Part shown: one piece after another, positions 33,580 to 41,721 of the stretch
Layout of the letters: each line of letters starts with the position of its first letter
How positions within the stretch are numbered: the first letter of the stretch is position 1
The notes under the pieces: generated by a model
What the model saw: only the letters and a program-made list of their open reading frames with translations
Told to the model about the DNA's origin: nothing
Database searches by the model: none
Made by a program: the position numbers and the translations under genes
DNA from: an uncultured Azospirillum sp.
GTDB lineage: Bacteria > Pseudomonadota > Alphaproteobacteria > RF32 > CAG-239
Length of the DNA stretch: 41,731 bases
Assembly (NCBI GenBank): GCA_900542055.1
Contig: UQMA01000011.1
Location: 1-41,731 of the forward strand
Direction of reading: 5' to 3'

Positions 33580-33939
33580 ATGAGTAAAATAATAGAAAAA
33601 ATATCTTCAATTATAGACAGAGCAAGCAGTTTGTTTACACGGCATAAGTTATCAATAAACGAATCTGCCGCCCGTAAAATACAAAAGCTCGTTTTTGAAA
33701 TGCGTGTTGCCGGAAAAAACGGAACTTATACGCCGACATATAAAAAAATTGTCGAACAGCTGAACAGTAAACAGGATCAAATTTTTGAAAGCGCTGTTTA
33801 TCATTTGGTGAAAATCGCTTCTTCCAGTAAAAAGTTTCAAAATGATATTTTGGACATATTGCAAAGAACAGCAAATGATCCCTCGCTTCCAATAAAAAGA
33901 AAAGAGTATATTGAACGCAAAATTATTGAAATAAAGTAA
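33580..33939 (+). CDS. Unknown helical protein, 119 aa
   Basis: I do not recognise this protein. It is small, basic and helical: SKIIEKISSIIDRASSLFTR at the start, then ESAARKIQKLVFEMRVAGKN, and a HEAT/ARM-like helical run (QDQIFESAVYHLVKIASSSK, FQNDILDILQRTANDPSLPI) that could form a short repeat fold. No signal peptide or membrane segment. The ATG at 33580 follows GGAGG (33571-33575) by 4 bases; a TTG one codon earlier is also possible. It is a single gene between a divergent lipoprotein gene and a strong terminator. Confidence 0.65.
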   Translation: MSKIIEKISSIIDRASSLFTRHKLSINESAARKIQKLVFEMRVAGKNGTYTPTYKKIVEQLNSKQDQIFESAVYHLVKIASSSKKFQNDILDILQRTANDPSLPIKRKEYIERKIIEIK

Positions 33940-33940
33940 T

Positions 33941-33976
33941 AAAAAAACTCCCCTCTGACTGAAGGGGAGTTTTTTT
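33941..33976. terminator. Bidirectional intrinsic terminator
   Basis: AAAAAAACTCCCC and GGGGAGTTTTTTT around a TCTGACTGAA-type loop; A-run and T-run on the two sides. Shared by the + gene ending at 33939 and the - gene ending at 33989. Confidence 0.88.
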
Positions 33977-33988
33977 GTGAGTGTTAAA

Positions 33989-34801
33989 TTATTTAACAAC
34001 TTTGCCGTCAAGTGAATATTTTTCAACTTTGGCATTTTTGTTCATTTCGGACATTAAAGATTTCATAGCTTCCTGAGCTACAACGCCTTTTAACTGGCCT
34101 TCCGCATCTTTATAAGATAAAGGTTTGGTGTCACGAACATCGTCTACAATAATGATATGATAGCCGAATTGAGTTTTAATCGGTTTTTGTGAGAATTGTC
34201 CTTTTTTCATTGAAAAAGCGGCATCGCCAAAAGCAGGAACCATCATATCTTTTGTAAAGTAACCGAGATCTGCTCTCTTTTCTTTTGAATATTTGCGGGC
34301 GAGTTCATCAAATTTTTCACCTTTTTTGAGGCGGGCAATAATATCGTTTGCAACATTTTCATTGTCTACCAAAATATGACGGGCTCTCATTTCTTTTTCA
34401 GAAACAAAATTGGTTTTATATTGGTTGTAGAGGTTTTGAATATCGTTGTCGTTAATTCTTTTTTCGATTTCCTGTTTCAAATAAAGCTTGCTTGCAATAT
34501 CGTTGCTGGCCAACTTTAACTGTTCCTGAAATTCTTTAGATTTTCTAACAGTCGATTTGTCGGCGGCTTGTTGAACGATTTTTCCGTTTACCCATACATC
34601 AAGAGCTTTTGCATAAAAAACGTCCCATTTTTCCTGAGTGTGGATTTGTGGGGTATTGTCATAAATTGTTTTGATTTCGGCAACCGTAATCTTTTCGCCG
34701 TTGACAACGGCTGCAACGCCGCCTTTTCCTTCAGCCTGTGCGTTAAACGGATTTAAAATTGTCAGTGAAAGCACAATAGCTGCAATATATTTGGTTTTCA
34801 T
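33989..34801 (-). CDS. Periplasmic parvulin-type peptidyl-prolyl isomerase
   Basis: 270-residue PpiC/PrsA/SurA-like foldase. The signal peptide is MKTKYIAAIVLSLTILNPF followed by an AQA cleavage site (about 20-23). A SurA-N-like helical domain with KITVAEIKTIYDN follows. A parvulin domain at about 140-235 has RARHILVDNE, FDELARKYSKEK, DLGYFTKDMMVPAFGDAAFS and TQFGYHIIIV, matching the catalytic parvulin pattern. The ATG has GGAGGA 8 bases upstream. It is divergent from secA, across 166 bases, so both may share regulatory sequence; the protein would act on clients exported by SecA. Confidence 0.92.
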   Translation of the reverse strand: MKTKYIAAIVLSLTILNPFNAQAEGKGGVAAVVNGEKITVAEIKTIYDNTPQIHTQEKWDVFYAKALDVWVNGKIVQQAADKSTVRKSKEFQEQLKLASNDIASKLYLKQEIEKRINDNDIQNLYNQYKTNFVSEKEMRARHILVDNENVANDIIARLKKGEKFDELARKYSKEKRADLGYFTKDMMVPAFGDAAFSMKKGQFSQKPIKTQFGYHIIIVDDVRDTKPLSYKDAEGQLKGVVAQEAMKSLMSEMNKNAKVEKYSLDGKVVK

Positions 34802-34912
34802 TAAAATTTTCCTCCAAAAATGTAAACTGATTTCAGTTATACTCTAAAATAAAAAATTTCCAAGAAAAAATTGTCTTAAAGTTTATAAATATAGCCGAAC
34901 TATTGACTTTAT

Positions 34913-34940
34913 TTATTATAAACATTAAATGTAAGATTGA
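34913..34940 (+). promoter_or_regulatory. Candidate promoter for secA
   Basis: TTGACT (34913-34918), a 16-base spacer and TTAAAT (34935-34940), 28 bases before the secA ATG. A second TTGACT lies at 34949-34954. Confidence 0.4.
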
Positions 34941-34967
34941 CTTTTAATATTATCAAGGTGAAATTTT

Positions 34968-37709
34968 ATGATAGGCAAAATTGCAAAGGCATTTTTTGGC
35001 AGCGCCAATGACCGTTTTATAAAAAAACAATATAAGACAGTAAATAAAATCAATGCTCTGGAACCTGCTATTTCAGCATTGAGCGATGAAGAATTGAAAA
35101 ATAAAACTGTTGAATTTCGCGACAGACTTAAATTAGGCGAAACGTTGGATGATCTTTTGCCTGAAGCTTTTGCGGTTGTTCGTGAAGCAGCAAAAAGAAC
35201 TTTGGGACAGCGCCATTATGATGTGCAGCTTATCGGCGGTATAGTTTTACACAAAGGTATGATTGCCGAAATGAAAACCGGCGAGGGCAAAACTTTGGTG
35301 GCAACTTTGGCGGCATATTTGGAAGCTTTAGAAGGCAAAGGTGTTCATATTGTTACCGTAAACGATTATTTGGCCAAACGCGATGCTGAATGGATGGGAC
35401 AGGTTTATCGTTTCTTGGGCTTGACCGTTGATTATATTGTTCACGAAAAAAGTGATGAACAGCGTCGTGCCGCTTATGCCTGCGATATTATTTACGGTAC
35501 CAATAATGAACTTGGTTTTGACTATTTGCGCGACAATATGAAATTCAGCCTTGATGAAATGGTTCAACGTCCGTTCCATTATGCAATTGTCGATGAGGTT
35601 GACTCTATTTTGATTGATGAAGCCAGAACGCCTCTGATTATTTCCGGTGCGGCAGAAGATTCATCTGAAAAATATATTGCTGTAAACAGTATTATTCCGA
35701 GCCTGACGGATAAGGACTATGAAAAAGACGAAAAAGCCAAAAGCGTTGTTTTGACTGAATGCGGTATGGAACATGTTGAACAGCTGCTGAAAGCCAACGG
35801 GCTTATTAAAAAAGGCGGATTGTATGATGTGGAGAATGTTTCTTTGGTGCAGCATGTTAACAATGCTTTGCGCGCTCACAAAATGCAAACCAGAGATGTT
35901 GACTATATCGTCAAAGACGGAAAAGTTGTTATTATTGATGAATTTACAGGCCGCATGATGGAAGGACGCCGTTATTCGGACGGCTTGCATCAGGCAATCG
36001 AGGCCAAAGAAGGCGTTAAAATCCAGTCTGAAAATCAAACTTTGGCTTCTATCACTTTCCAAAACTATTTCCGTTTATATCCGAAGTTGGCAGGCATGAC
36101 CGGTACGGCTATGACTGAAGAAGCTGAATTTGTCGACATTTATGGCTTATCTTGCATTGAAATTCCGACAAACCGTCCGGTTTTGCGTCAGGATATGCAT
36201 GATGAAATTTACCGCACAGCTGCAGAAAAATATGATGCTATTATCAAAACAATTTTGGAATGTCATGAAAAAGGACAGCCGGTTTTGGTCGGCACAACTT
36301 CGATTGAAAAATCAGAATTAGTTGCTGATTTGCTAAGAAAAAAGAGTAATGTCAAATTTGAAGTTTTAAATGCCCGCCATCATGAGCGTGAAGCTGCCAT
36401 CGTAGCGCAGGCAGGCGTTTCGGGAGCAATCACAATTGCCACCAATATGGCCGGACGCGGTACGGATATTCAATTGGGCGGCAACTTAGATATGCGTTTG
36501 AAATCTTTGTTGAAAGGTGATGAAACACCCGAACAAGTTGAAGAAATCAAAAATAAACTGAAAGCGGAAATTGCCGAAGACAAAGCTAAAGTTATTGCTG
36601 CCGGAGGTTTGTATATTTTGGGTACGGAAAGACATGAAAGCCGCCGTATAGACAATCAATTACGCGGACGTTCCGGCCGTCAGGGAGATCCGGGAACATC
36701 TAAATTTTTCTTGTCTATGGAAGATGATTTGATGCGTATTTTCGGTTCGGAAAGAATGTCTGCCATGCTCGAAAAAATGGGAATGCCTAAAGGCGAACCG
36801 TTGGTTCACCCATGGATTAGCAAGGCTTTGGAAAAGGCTCAGCAGAAAGTTGAAGAACGTAACTTTGATATTCGTAAAAATTTGCTGAAATATGACAATG
36901 TTATGAATGATCAACGTAAAGTTGTTTATGAACAGCGCCGTGAACTGATGACTGCTTCTGATGTTTCGGATACGGTTAAAGATATGCGCGAAGAATATTT
37001 AAGCGATGTGGTTGCTTCATATTTGCATCCCGGGGTTGCTCCTCAGGAATGGCCGGTTGCCGAACTTCAGCAAGAATTAGGTAGAATTACGGGCTTCATT
37101 TTGCCGATAGATGTTTGGGCTAAAGAGGCTGAAATAGACAGTGATATTATTGTGCAACGTGTTGTTGAAAGCGTTGAGCAGCTGTTGGATGAGAAAAATA
37201 AAGATTTGCCTCCGCAAATTGTTCGTTTGGTTGAAAAGAATATTTTGCTTCAAGTTTTGGATCAGCTTTGGAAAGAGCATATTGCCAGTTTGGATTATAT
37301 GCGTTATACAATTGTACTGCGCGCTTATGGTCAAAAAGATCCGCTTAATGAATATAAAAAAGAAGCTTTCAATATGTTTTCCGATATGCTTGATATGCTG
37401 CGCGAACGTGTCACATTTATGACTTGCCGCGTTCAGATTCAAACGGAAAACAGCGAAGGATTGCAGCTGCGCAGTGCTCCGTCAAAAATTCAGGAAGTGC
37501 ATGAAACTCCGCAGAGTTTATTAAACGCTCGTCCGGCGGTTCAGCCTCAGCAATCTGAAACCAAAGAAAAGCAAGTTCCGTTTGCTTATGGCAAAAAAGC
37601 TTTTGATCCCAATAATCCTGAGACTTGGGGTAAAGTATCAAGAAATGATCCCTGTCCTTGCGGCAGCGGCTTAAAGTTTAAGCATTGCCACGGAAAAATA
37701 ACAAATTAA
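34968..37709 (+). CDS. secA: Preprotein translocase ATPase SecA
   Basis: Motor that pushes preproteins through SecYEG. 913 residues, normal for alphaproteobacteria. In order: GMIAEMKTGEGKTLVATLAA (Walker A), VDEVDSILIDEARTPLIISG, LAGMTGTAMTEEAEF, ATNMAGRGTDIQLGGN, RRIDNQLRGRSGRQGDPGTS, then the helical scaffold and wing domains. The C-terminal zinc-binding motif is DPCPCGSGLKFKHCHG, the SecB/membrane-contact end. Start is ATG at 34968 with AAGGTG upstream. It is followed by a terminator and is transcribed away from the parvulin gene. Confidence 0.97.
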   Translation: MIGKIAKAFFGSANDRFIKKQYKTVNKINALEPAISALSDEELKNKTVEFRDRLKLGETLDDLLPEAFAVVREAAKRTLGQRHYDVQLIGGIVLHKGMIAEMKTGEGKTLVATLAAYLEALEGKGVHIVTVNDYLAKRDAEWMGQVYRFLGLTVDYIVHEKSDEQRRAAYACDIIYGTNNELGFDYLRDNMKFSLDEMVQRPFHYAIVDEVDSILIDEARTPLIISGAAEDSSEKYIAVNSIIPSLTDKDYEKDEKAKSVVLTECGMEHVEQLLKANGLIKKGGLYDVENVSLVQHVNNALRAHKMQTRDVDYIVKDGKVVIIDEFTGRMMEGRRYSDGLHQAIEAKEGVKIQSENQTLASITFQNYFRLYPKLAGMTGTAMTEEAEFVDIYGLSCIEIPTNRPVLRQDMHDEIYRTAAEKYDAIIKTILECHEKGQPVLVGTTSIEKSELVADLLRKKSNVKFEVLNARHHEREAAIVAQAGVSGAITIATNMAGRGTDIQLGGNLDMRLKSLLKGDETPEQVEEIKNKLKAEIAEDKAKVIAAGGLYILGTERHESRRIDNQLRGRSGRQGDPGTSKFFLSMEDDLMRIFGSERMSAMLEKMGMPKGEPLVHPWISKALEKAQQKVEERNFDIRKNLLKYDNVMNDQRKVVYEQRRELMTASDVSDTVKDMREEYLSDVVASYLHPGVAPQEWPVAELQQELGRITGFILPIDVWAKEAEIDSDIIVQRVVESVEQLLDEKNKDLPPQIVRLVEKNILLQVLDQLWKEHIASLDYMRYTIVLRAYGQKDPLNEYKKEAFNMFSDMLDMLRERVTFMTCRVQIQTENSEGLQLRSAPSKIQEVHETPQSLLNARPAVQPQQSETKEKQVPFAYGKKAFDPNNPETWGKVSRNDPCPCGSGLKFKHCHGKITN

Positions 37710-37715
37710 TTTTAT

Positions 37716-37748
37716 AAAAAAGCCGCTCTTTGAAAAGCGGCTTTTTTT
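37716..37748 (+). terminator. Intrinsic terminator after secA
   Basis: AAAAAAGCCGCT and AGCGGCTTTTTTT form a 12-base perfect stem with an 8-base loop. Confidence 0.9.
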
Positions 37749-37782
37749 GTATCATCTTCTTTGTAAAAGCTTGTTTTTTTGC

Positions 37783-37810
37783 TTGACTTTAATGTTTAAC
37801 CTGTTACATT
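37783..37810 (+). promoter_or_regulatory. Candidate promoter for ffh
   Basis: TTGACT (37783-37788), 16 bases, TACATT (37805-37810). It would start the transcript near 37817 and give a leader of about 105 bases. The -10 overlaps the left arm of the structured element that follows. Confidence 0.45.
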
Positions 37811-37898
37811 GTACGCAATTTCAATGATTTTTCATTGTAGTAACAGTTTTAACCACTCTGAGGAGTGCCGCCAGTCAGCGAGGGTTCGCACACTGGCG
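37801..37898 (+). ncRNA. Structured leader before ffh (candidate RNA motif)
   Basis: Two modules. Module A (37801-37846): outer stem CTGTTAC/GTAACAG (7 pairs) closing two hairpins, ATTG-TACG-CAAT and CAATGA-TTTT-TCATTG, that is, a three-way junction. Module B: hairpin CACTC-TGAG-GAGTG (37854-37867) followed by CGCCAGT/ACTGGCG (37869-37875 with 37892-37898), a symmetric CA/AC internal loop, GCGA/TCGC and a GGGT tetraloop. All stems are perfect Watson-Crick. It ends 23 bases before the ffh ATG. It does not look like the SRP RNA domain IV (no GGAA tetraloop with the AGCAG side). I do not recognise a known family. If the promoter at 37783 is right, module A is only partly transcribed and could be a DNA operator instead. 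Confidence 0.5.
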
Positions 37899-37921
37899 TG
37901 CAATAATTTGTATAGGCAGTA

Positions 37922-39298
37922 ATGTTTGATACTTTAACAGATAAATTAGGCAGCGTTTTTGCAAAAATCACTTCACGCGGAGTGTTAAGCGAAAAAGACA
38001 TTGACGAAGCAATGCGCGAAATCCGCATTGCTTTGCTTGAAGCTGATGTTTCGTTGCCGGTTGTTAAAGAATTTATTGCTAAAGTCAAAGAACAAGCTAT
38101 CGGCGAAAAGGTTGTGCGTTCCATTCAACCGGGGCAGATGGTTATAAAAATTGTTCATGAAGAACTTGTTAAAATTTTGGGCGCAGATGATAGTAAGCTC
38201 AATTTTAATACTATTCCGCCTGCCGTCGTTTTGATGGTCGGTTTACAAGGTGCCGGAAAAACAACAACAGCAGCCAAATTGGCTAAATTCTTGGGTAAAA
38301 GACGTAAAGTTTTGCTGGCTTCTTTGGATGTTTACCGTCCGGCTGCTCAGTTGCAATTGGAACAGTTGTCGCAGCAAATAGAAGGATATTGCCTGCCTAT
38401 AGTTGAAGGACAGAAGCCTTTAGAGATAACTAAGCGCGCGCTTGACGCGGCTAAAAAAGGCGGTTTTGATGCCGTTATTTTAGATTCGGCCGGTCGTTTG
38501 CATGTTGATGATGCTTTGATGGCTGAATTGGTTGAGGTCAAAAAAGCGTCTGCTCCGATTGAAACTTTGCTGGTAGCTGATGCTATGATGGGACAAGATG
38601 CCTGCAATGTAGCTAAAGAGTTTAATGAAAGACTCGGTGTAACCGGAATTGTGCTGACACGTATAGATGGTTCTTCACGTGCCGGTGCTGTTTTGTCGAT
38701 GAGAATGGCAGCCAATGTTCCGGTTAAATTTTTAGGAACCGGTGAAAAAATAGAAGAATTTGAAGAATTTCATCCTGACCGTGTTGCCGGCAGAATACTC
38801 GGACAAGGAGATGTTGTCAGTTTGGTAGAAACGGCAATGGAAAAAATTGACCGTGAAGAAGCTGACAAAATGGCGCAGCAAATGTTAAAAGGCAAATTTG
38901 ACTTAAATGACATGTTGGCGCAGTTAAGACAAATTCAAAAGCTTGGCAGTTTGGGTGGAATAATGTCTATGATTCCGGGGCTGTCAAAGTTTAAGAATCA
39001 AATAGAAAATGCCGGAATAGGCGATGGCTTGATAAAAAAACAAGAAGCAATAATTCTGTCTATGACTTTACAGGAGAGAAAAACGCCTGATTTAATCAAG
39101 GCTTCGCGTAAAAAAAGAATAGCGGCAGGTGCCGGTGTTGAAGTTCAAGATGTTAATAAACTTTTGAAACAATATGAACAAATGTCCGGTATGATGAAAA
39201 AATTCGGACGAGGCGGCTTAGGCGGTCTTGGTTCGATGATGAAAAATTTTCCTTTGGGCAAATTTCCAGGGGGAATGGGAAACAAGTTTCCGTTTTAA
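37922..39298 (+). CDS. ffh: Signal recognition particle protein Ffh
   Basis: SRP54 homologue that binds 4.5S RNA and signal sequences and docks with FtsY. The N-domain is at about 1-95; the G-domain has GLQGAGKTTTAAKLAKFLG, DVYRPAAQLQLEQL, DSAGRLHVDD and TRIDGSSRAGAVLSM. The Met-rich M-domain begins near 320 (IMSMIPGLSKFKNQ) and ends with Gly/Met-rich sequence (GRGGLGGLGSMMKNF). 458 residues, normal length. The start is ATG at 37922 with only a weak ribosome site (AGGC), after the structured leader. rpsP follows after 51 bases. Confidence 0.97.
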   Translation: MFDTLTDKLGSVFAKITSRGVLSEKDIDEAMREIRIALLEADVSLPVVKEFIAKVKEQAIGEKVVRSIQPGQMVIKIVHEELVKILGADDSKLNFNTIPPAVVLMVGLQGAGKTTTAAKLAKFLGKRRKVLLASLDVYRPAAQLQLEQLSQQIEGYCLPIVEGQKPLEITKRALDAAKKGGFDAVILDSAGRLHVDDALMAELVEVKKASAPIETLLVADAMMGQDACNVAKEFNERLGVTGIVLTRIDGSSRAGAVLSMRMAANVPVKFLGTGEKIEEFEEFHPDRVAGRILGQGDVVSLVETAMEKIDREEADKMAQQMLKGKFDLNDMLAQLRQIQKLGSLGGIMSMIPGLSKFKNQIENAGIGDGLIKKQEAIILSMTLQERKTPDLIKASRKKRIAAGAGVEVQDVNKLLKQYEQMSGMMKKFGRGGLGGLGSMMKNFPLGKFPGGMGNKFPF

Positions 39299-39349
39299 GC
39301 CATTAGGGTGGAAACTTATTTTTTAATTTATAAAAGAAAGGAATATAAA

Positions 39350-39721
39350 ATGGCAGTTCGTATTAGATTATCTCGCGGTGGTTCAAAAAAACGCCCGTTT
39401 TATCGTATTGTGGCAGCTGATTCAAGAGCTCCCCGCGATGGTAGATTTATTGAAAAATTGGGCACATACAATCCTTTGCTTCCACAGGATCATGCTCAAA
39501 GATTGGTTATTGATGCAGACAGAGTAAAATATTGGCTCGGTATTGGTGCTTTGCCGACAGAAAGATTGGAAAAACTTTTCTCTAATTTGGGTTTGGTAAA
39601 AGCTCCGGTTGTTCATGAACAGCCTAAAAAATCAGCTCCTAAAGCTAAAGCCGTTGAAAGAATGAAAGCTAAAGAAGAAGCAGCAAAAGCCGCTGCCGAA
39701 GCTCAAAACAGTGCTGAATAA
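39350..39721 (+). CDS. rpsP: 30S ribosomal protein bS16
   Basis: bS16, an early 30S assembly protein. The start MAVRIRLSRGGSKKRPFYRI is the family signature, then DGRFIEKLGTYNPLL and the C-terminal AERLEKL-like part. The ATG at 39350 has AAAGGA (39337-39342) upstream; an in-frame ATG at 39308 would add an unlikely 14-residue leader. 123 residues, with an Ala/Lys/Glu-rich tail of about 35 residues, as in other alphaproteobacteria. rimM follows after 24 bases. Confidence 0.97.
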   Translation: MAVRIRLSRGGSKKRPFYRIVAADSRAPRDGRFIEKLGTYNPLLPQDHAQRLVIDADRVKYWLGIGALPTERLEKLFSNLGLVKAPVVHEQPKKSAPKAKAVERMKAKEEAAKAAAEAQNSAE

Positions 39722-39745
39722 TTTTTCCAAAAAGGCAATTGAAAA

Positions 39746-40294
39746 ATGACAACTCAGTCCAAAATTTGTTTAGGTGCAATTGTTGGTGTGCACGGCATTA
39801 AAGGCGAAGTGAAAGTAAAAAGCTTTACCGAACATGATCGTGATATTGATAAATACGGTATTTTAACAGATCAAAAAGGACGTGAGTTTGAAATTAAAGT
39901 TGTCGGTCATTCGAAAGAATTGCTGCGGGTTAAAATTAAAGGAGTTGATGATAGAAATCTTGCGCAGACATTTATCGGAACGCAATTGTTTGCAAATCGT
40001 GATGTGCTGCCACCACTTACCAATAACGAAGAGTTCTACCAGACAGATTTGGTCGGTCTAGATGTTCGCGAAGCTGCTTCGGGCAATGTGGCAGGCAAGA
40101 TTGTCGGAATTTATAACTTTGGTGCGGGCGATATTCTGGAAATCAAAGTTAAATCAAGCGGAAAGCTTGAAATGATTCCTTTTAACCATGCGTATGTGCC
40201 GACGGTCAATATTGAAGATGGTTATATTATTGTAAACGCGGTTTCAATGCAGTTTGAGCCAGATGATGACGGAGATACAGGTGCTGAAAGCTAA
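39746..40294 (+). CDS. rimM: 16S rRNA processing factor RimM
   Basis: RimM helps mature the 30S head and binds S19. 182 residues: N-terminal RimM domain with CLGAIVGVHGIKGEVKVKSF and a C-terminal PRC-barrel with YQTDLVGLDVRE, GAGDILEIKV and MIPFNHAYVPTVNIEDG, all conserved. The acidic tail ends FEPDDDGDTGAES. It overlaps trmD by 14 bases, so translation is coupled. Confidence 0.95.
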   Translation: MTTQSKICLGAIVGVHGIKGEVKVKSFTEHDRDIDKYGILTDQKGREFEIKVVGHSKELLRVKIKGVDDRNLAQTFIGTQLFANRDVLPPLTNNEEFYQTDLVGLDVREAASGNVAGKIVGIYNFGAGDILEIKVKSSGKLEMIPFNHAYVPTVNIEDGYIIVNAVSMQFEPDDDGDTGAES

Positions 40295-40973
40295 AATTTT
40301 CACCATCTTTCCTGAATTGTTTCCCGGCTTTTTAGGCTATTCTCTAACAGGAAGAGCATTAGAGGAAAAAATTTGGTCGGTTGAAACTGTCAATATCAGG
40401 GATTATGCGACAGACAAGCATGGTTCGGTTGATGATACGCCTTGCGGCGGCGGTGCCGGTATGGTTATGCGTCCGGATGTTTTGGGCAGAGCCTTAAAAG
40501 CCAACTGCACAGGCGGCAAAATTTTGGCGATGAGCCCTAAAGGCCGTCCGCTGACGCAGGAAATGGTCAAGGCTTATGCGCAGGAAAACGAAATTAATAT
40601 TGTCTGCGGACGTTTTGAAGGAATAGATGAACGTGTGATAGAGGCTTTTGATATTGAAGAAGTCAGTATCGGCGACTACATCTTGACCGGTGGCGAACAG
40701 GCAGCGCAGATTTTGTTGGATGCCGTTGTGCGTCTTTTGCCGGGGGTGTTGGGAAATGCCGAGTCAACCGTATCTGAAAGTTTTGAAGACAATTTGCTTG
40801 AATATCCGCAATATACCCGCCCTACAGAATGGGAAGGGCGTAAGGTTCCCGAGATATTGCTTGGAGGTCATCATCAAAAAATTGAAAACTGGCGTAAAGA
40901 ACAGGCGATGAAAACCACTGAAGAAAGAAGACCGGACTTATGGAAAAAATATCTTGACTCGAAAAGGGTTTAA
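40281..40973 (+). CDS. trmD: tRNA (guanine37-N1)-methyltransferase TrmD
   Basis: Methylates G37 of tRNAs with SAM to prevent frameshifting. 230 residues with the SPOUT knot: AKIFTIFPELFPGFLGYSLT at the start, DDTPCGGGAGMVMRPDVL, CGRFEGIDERVIE, the EVSIGDYILTGGE loop, and YTRPTEWEGRKVPEILLGGH. The start is GTG at 40281 (MLKAKIF) with GGAG (40271-40274) 6 bases upstream; longer in-frame starts lie inside rimM. Length is normal. Confidence 0.96.
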   Translation: MLKAKIFTIFPELFPGFLGYSLTGRALEEKIWSVETVNIRDYATDKHGSVDDTPCGGGAGMVMRPDVLGRALKANCTGGKILAMSPKGRPLTQEMVKAYAQENEINIVCGRFEGIDERVIEAFDIEEVSIGDYILTGGEQAAQILLDAVVRLLPGVLGNAESTVSESFEDNLLEYPQYTRPTEWEGRKVPEILLGGHHQKIENWRKEQAMKTTEERRPDLWKKYLDSKRV

Positions 40974-41013
40974 GCATACAAAGTAACAAAATATTTAGAA
41001 AAGGTAACAAGTT

Positions 41014-41400
41014 ATGAACATTTTAAAAGAAATTGAAAAAGAGCAGATTGCCAAGCTCAGCGAAGGAAAGAATTTTCCTGAGTTTAAAGCCGGTGATACT
41101 CTGAAGGTTCACACTAGAGTTAAAGAAGGTGACAGAGAACGTATTCAGGTTTATGAAGGCGTTTGCATTGCCCGTAAAAATGACGGTTTGAACTCTTCAT
41201 TCACTGTCCGCAAAATTTCTTTTGGTGAAGGTGTGGAACGTGTATTCCCGCTGTATTCTCCAAATGTTGCCAAGATTGAAGTTTCTCGTATCGGTAAAGT
41301 TCGCCGTGCAAAACTTTATTTCTTGCGTGCTTTGCGTGGTCGTTCTGCTCGTATTGCCGACGATTTGTCTGCAACAGCAAAAGCTAAAGAAGCTGAATAG
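41014..41400 (+). CDS. rplS: 50S ribosomal protein bL19
   Basis: bL19 at the 30S-50S interface. 128 residues: NILKEIEKEQIAKL at the start, FKAGDTLKVHTRVKEGDRER, QVYEGVCIARKNDGLNSSF, EGVERVFPLYSPNVAKIEV and the C-terminal RAKLYFLRALRGRSARI. The ATG follows AAAAGGTAAC. It ends the ffh-rpsP-rimM-trmD-rplS cluster and is followed by a terminator. Confidence 0.97.
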   Translation: MNILKEIEKEQIAKLSEGKNFPEFKAGDTLKVHTRVKEGDRERIQVYEGVCIARKNDGLNSSFTVRKISFGEGVERVFPLYSPNVAKIEVSRIGKVRRAKLYFLRALRGRSARIADDLSATAKAKEAE

Positions 41401-41419
41401 TTTTTTGTGGCAAAAAAAT

Positions 41420-41448
41420 AAACCGCTCCTTATTGGGGCGGTTTTTTT
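41420..41448 (+). terminator. Intrinsic terminator after rplS
   Basis: AAACCGCTCC pairs with GGGGCGGTTT (one T-G pair) over a TTATT-like loop, followed by T-run. Confidence 0.88.
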
Positions 41449-41514
41449 GTATGCTTTTTCTTTGTTCTCCTTATTTTTTTTTGAGTAAGCATTCAAAATG
41501 CTATAAAATATCCT

Positions 41515-41532
41515 TTATCATTATCATTATCA
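41515..41532. repeat. Short tandem repeat TTATCA x3
   Basis: Three copies of TTATCA, followed by TCCCTC, which resembles the start of the inverted-repeat element 43 bases further on. The 330 bases after rplS hold no gene. Confidence 0.6.
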
Positions 41533-41574
41533 TCCCTCATTTTTGAACGAACTTATAAGCGTTTTCTCCTTCAT

Positions 41575-41721
41575 GTCATCCCTCGAAACGCGTATGCGTT
41601 TCGTCAAGGGATCGACGATGTTTAATGTTACAGGCGGGCAGGGAAAAGGAGCTGGTGATATTGTTATAAAAAATCGGAAGATCGCTGGACGATTTTGCAA
41701 AGCGCAAAATCGAGCGATGAC
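41575..41721. repeat. MITE-like element with terminal inverted repeats
   Basis: Ends are GTCATCCCTCG (41575-41585) and CGAGCGATGAC (41711-41721), inverted repeats matching at 10 of 11 positions. Inside each end sits a strong hairpin: CGAAACGC-GTAT-GCGTTTCG (41584-41603) flanked by ATCCCT/AGGGAT, and CGATTTTGC-AAAGC-GCAAAATCG (41690-41712) flanked by ATCGCT/AGCGAT. The element is 147 bases and has no reading frame. It looks like a dispersed non-coding palindromic repeat of the kind that often breaks assemblies. Only one copy is in this window. Confidence 0.6.

Noticed and set aside
37801..37921. Leader of ffh as the 4.5S/SRP RNA gene
   Set aside because: The SRP domain IV pattern (GGAA tetraloop with the conserved asymmetric loop) is absent on both strands.
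41222..41488. Open frame overlapping the end of rplS
   Set aside because: Different frame of bL19 that runs through the terminator; no ribosome site and a composition driven by the T-run.
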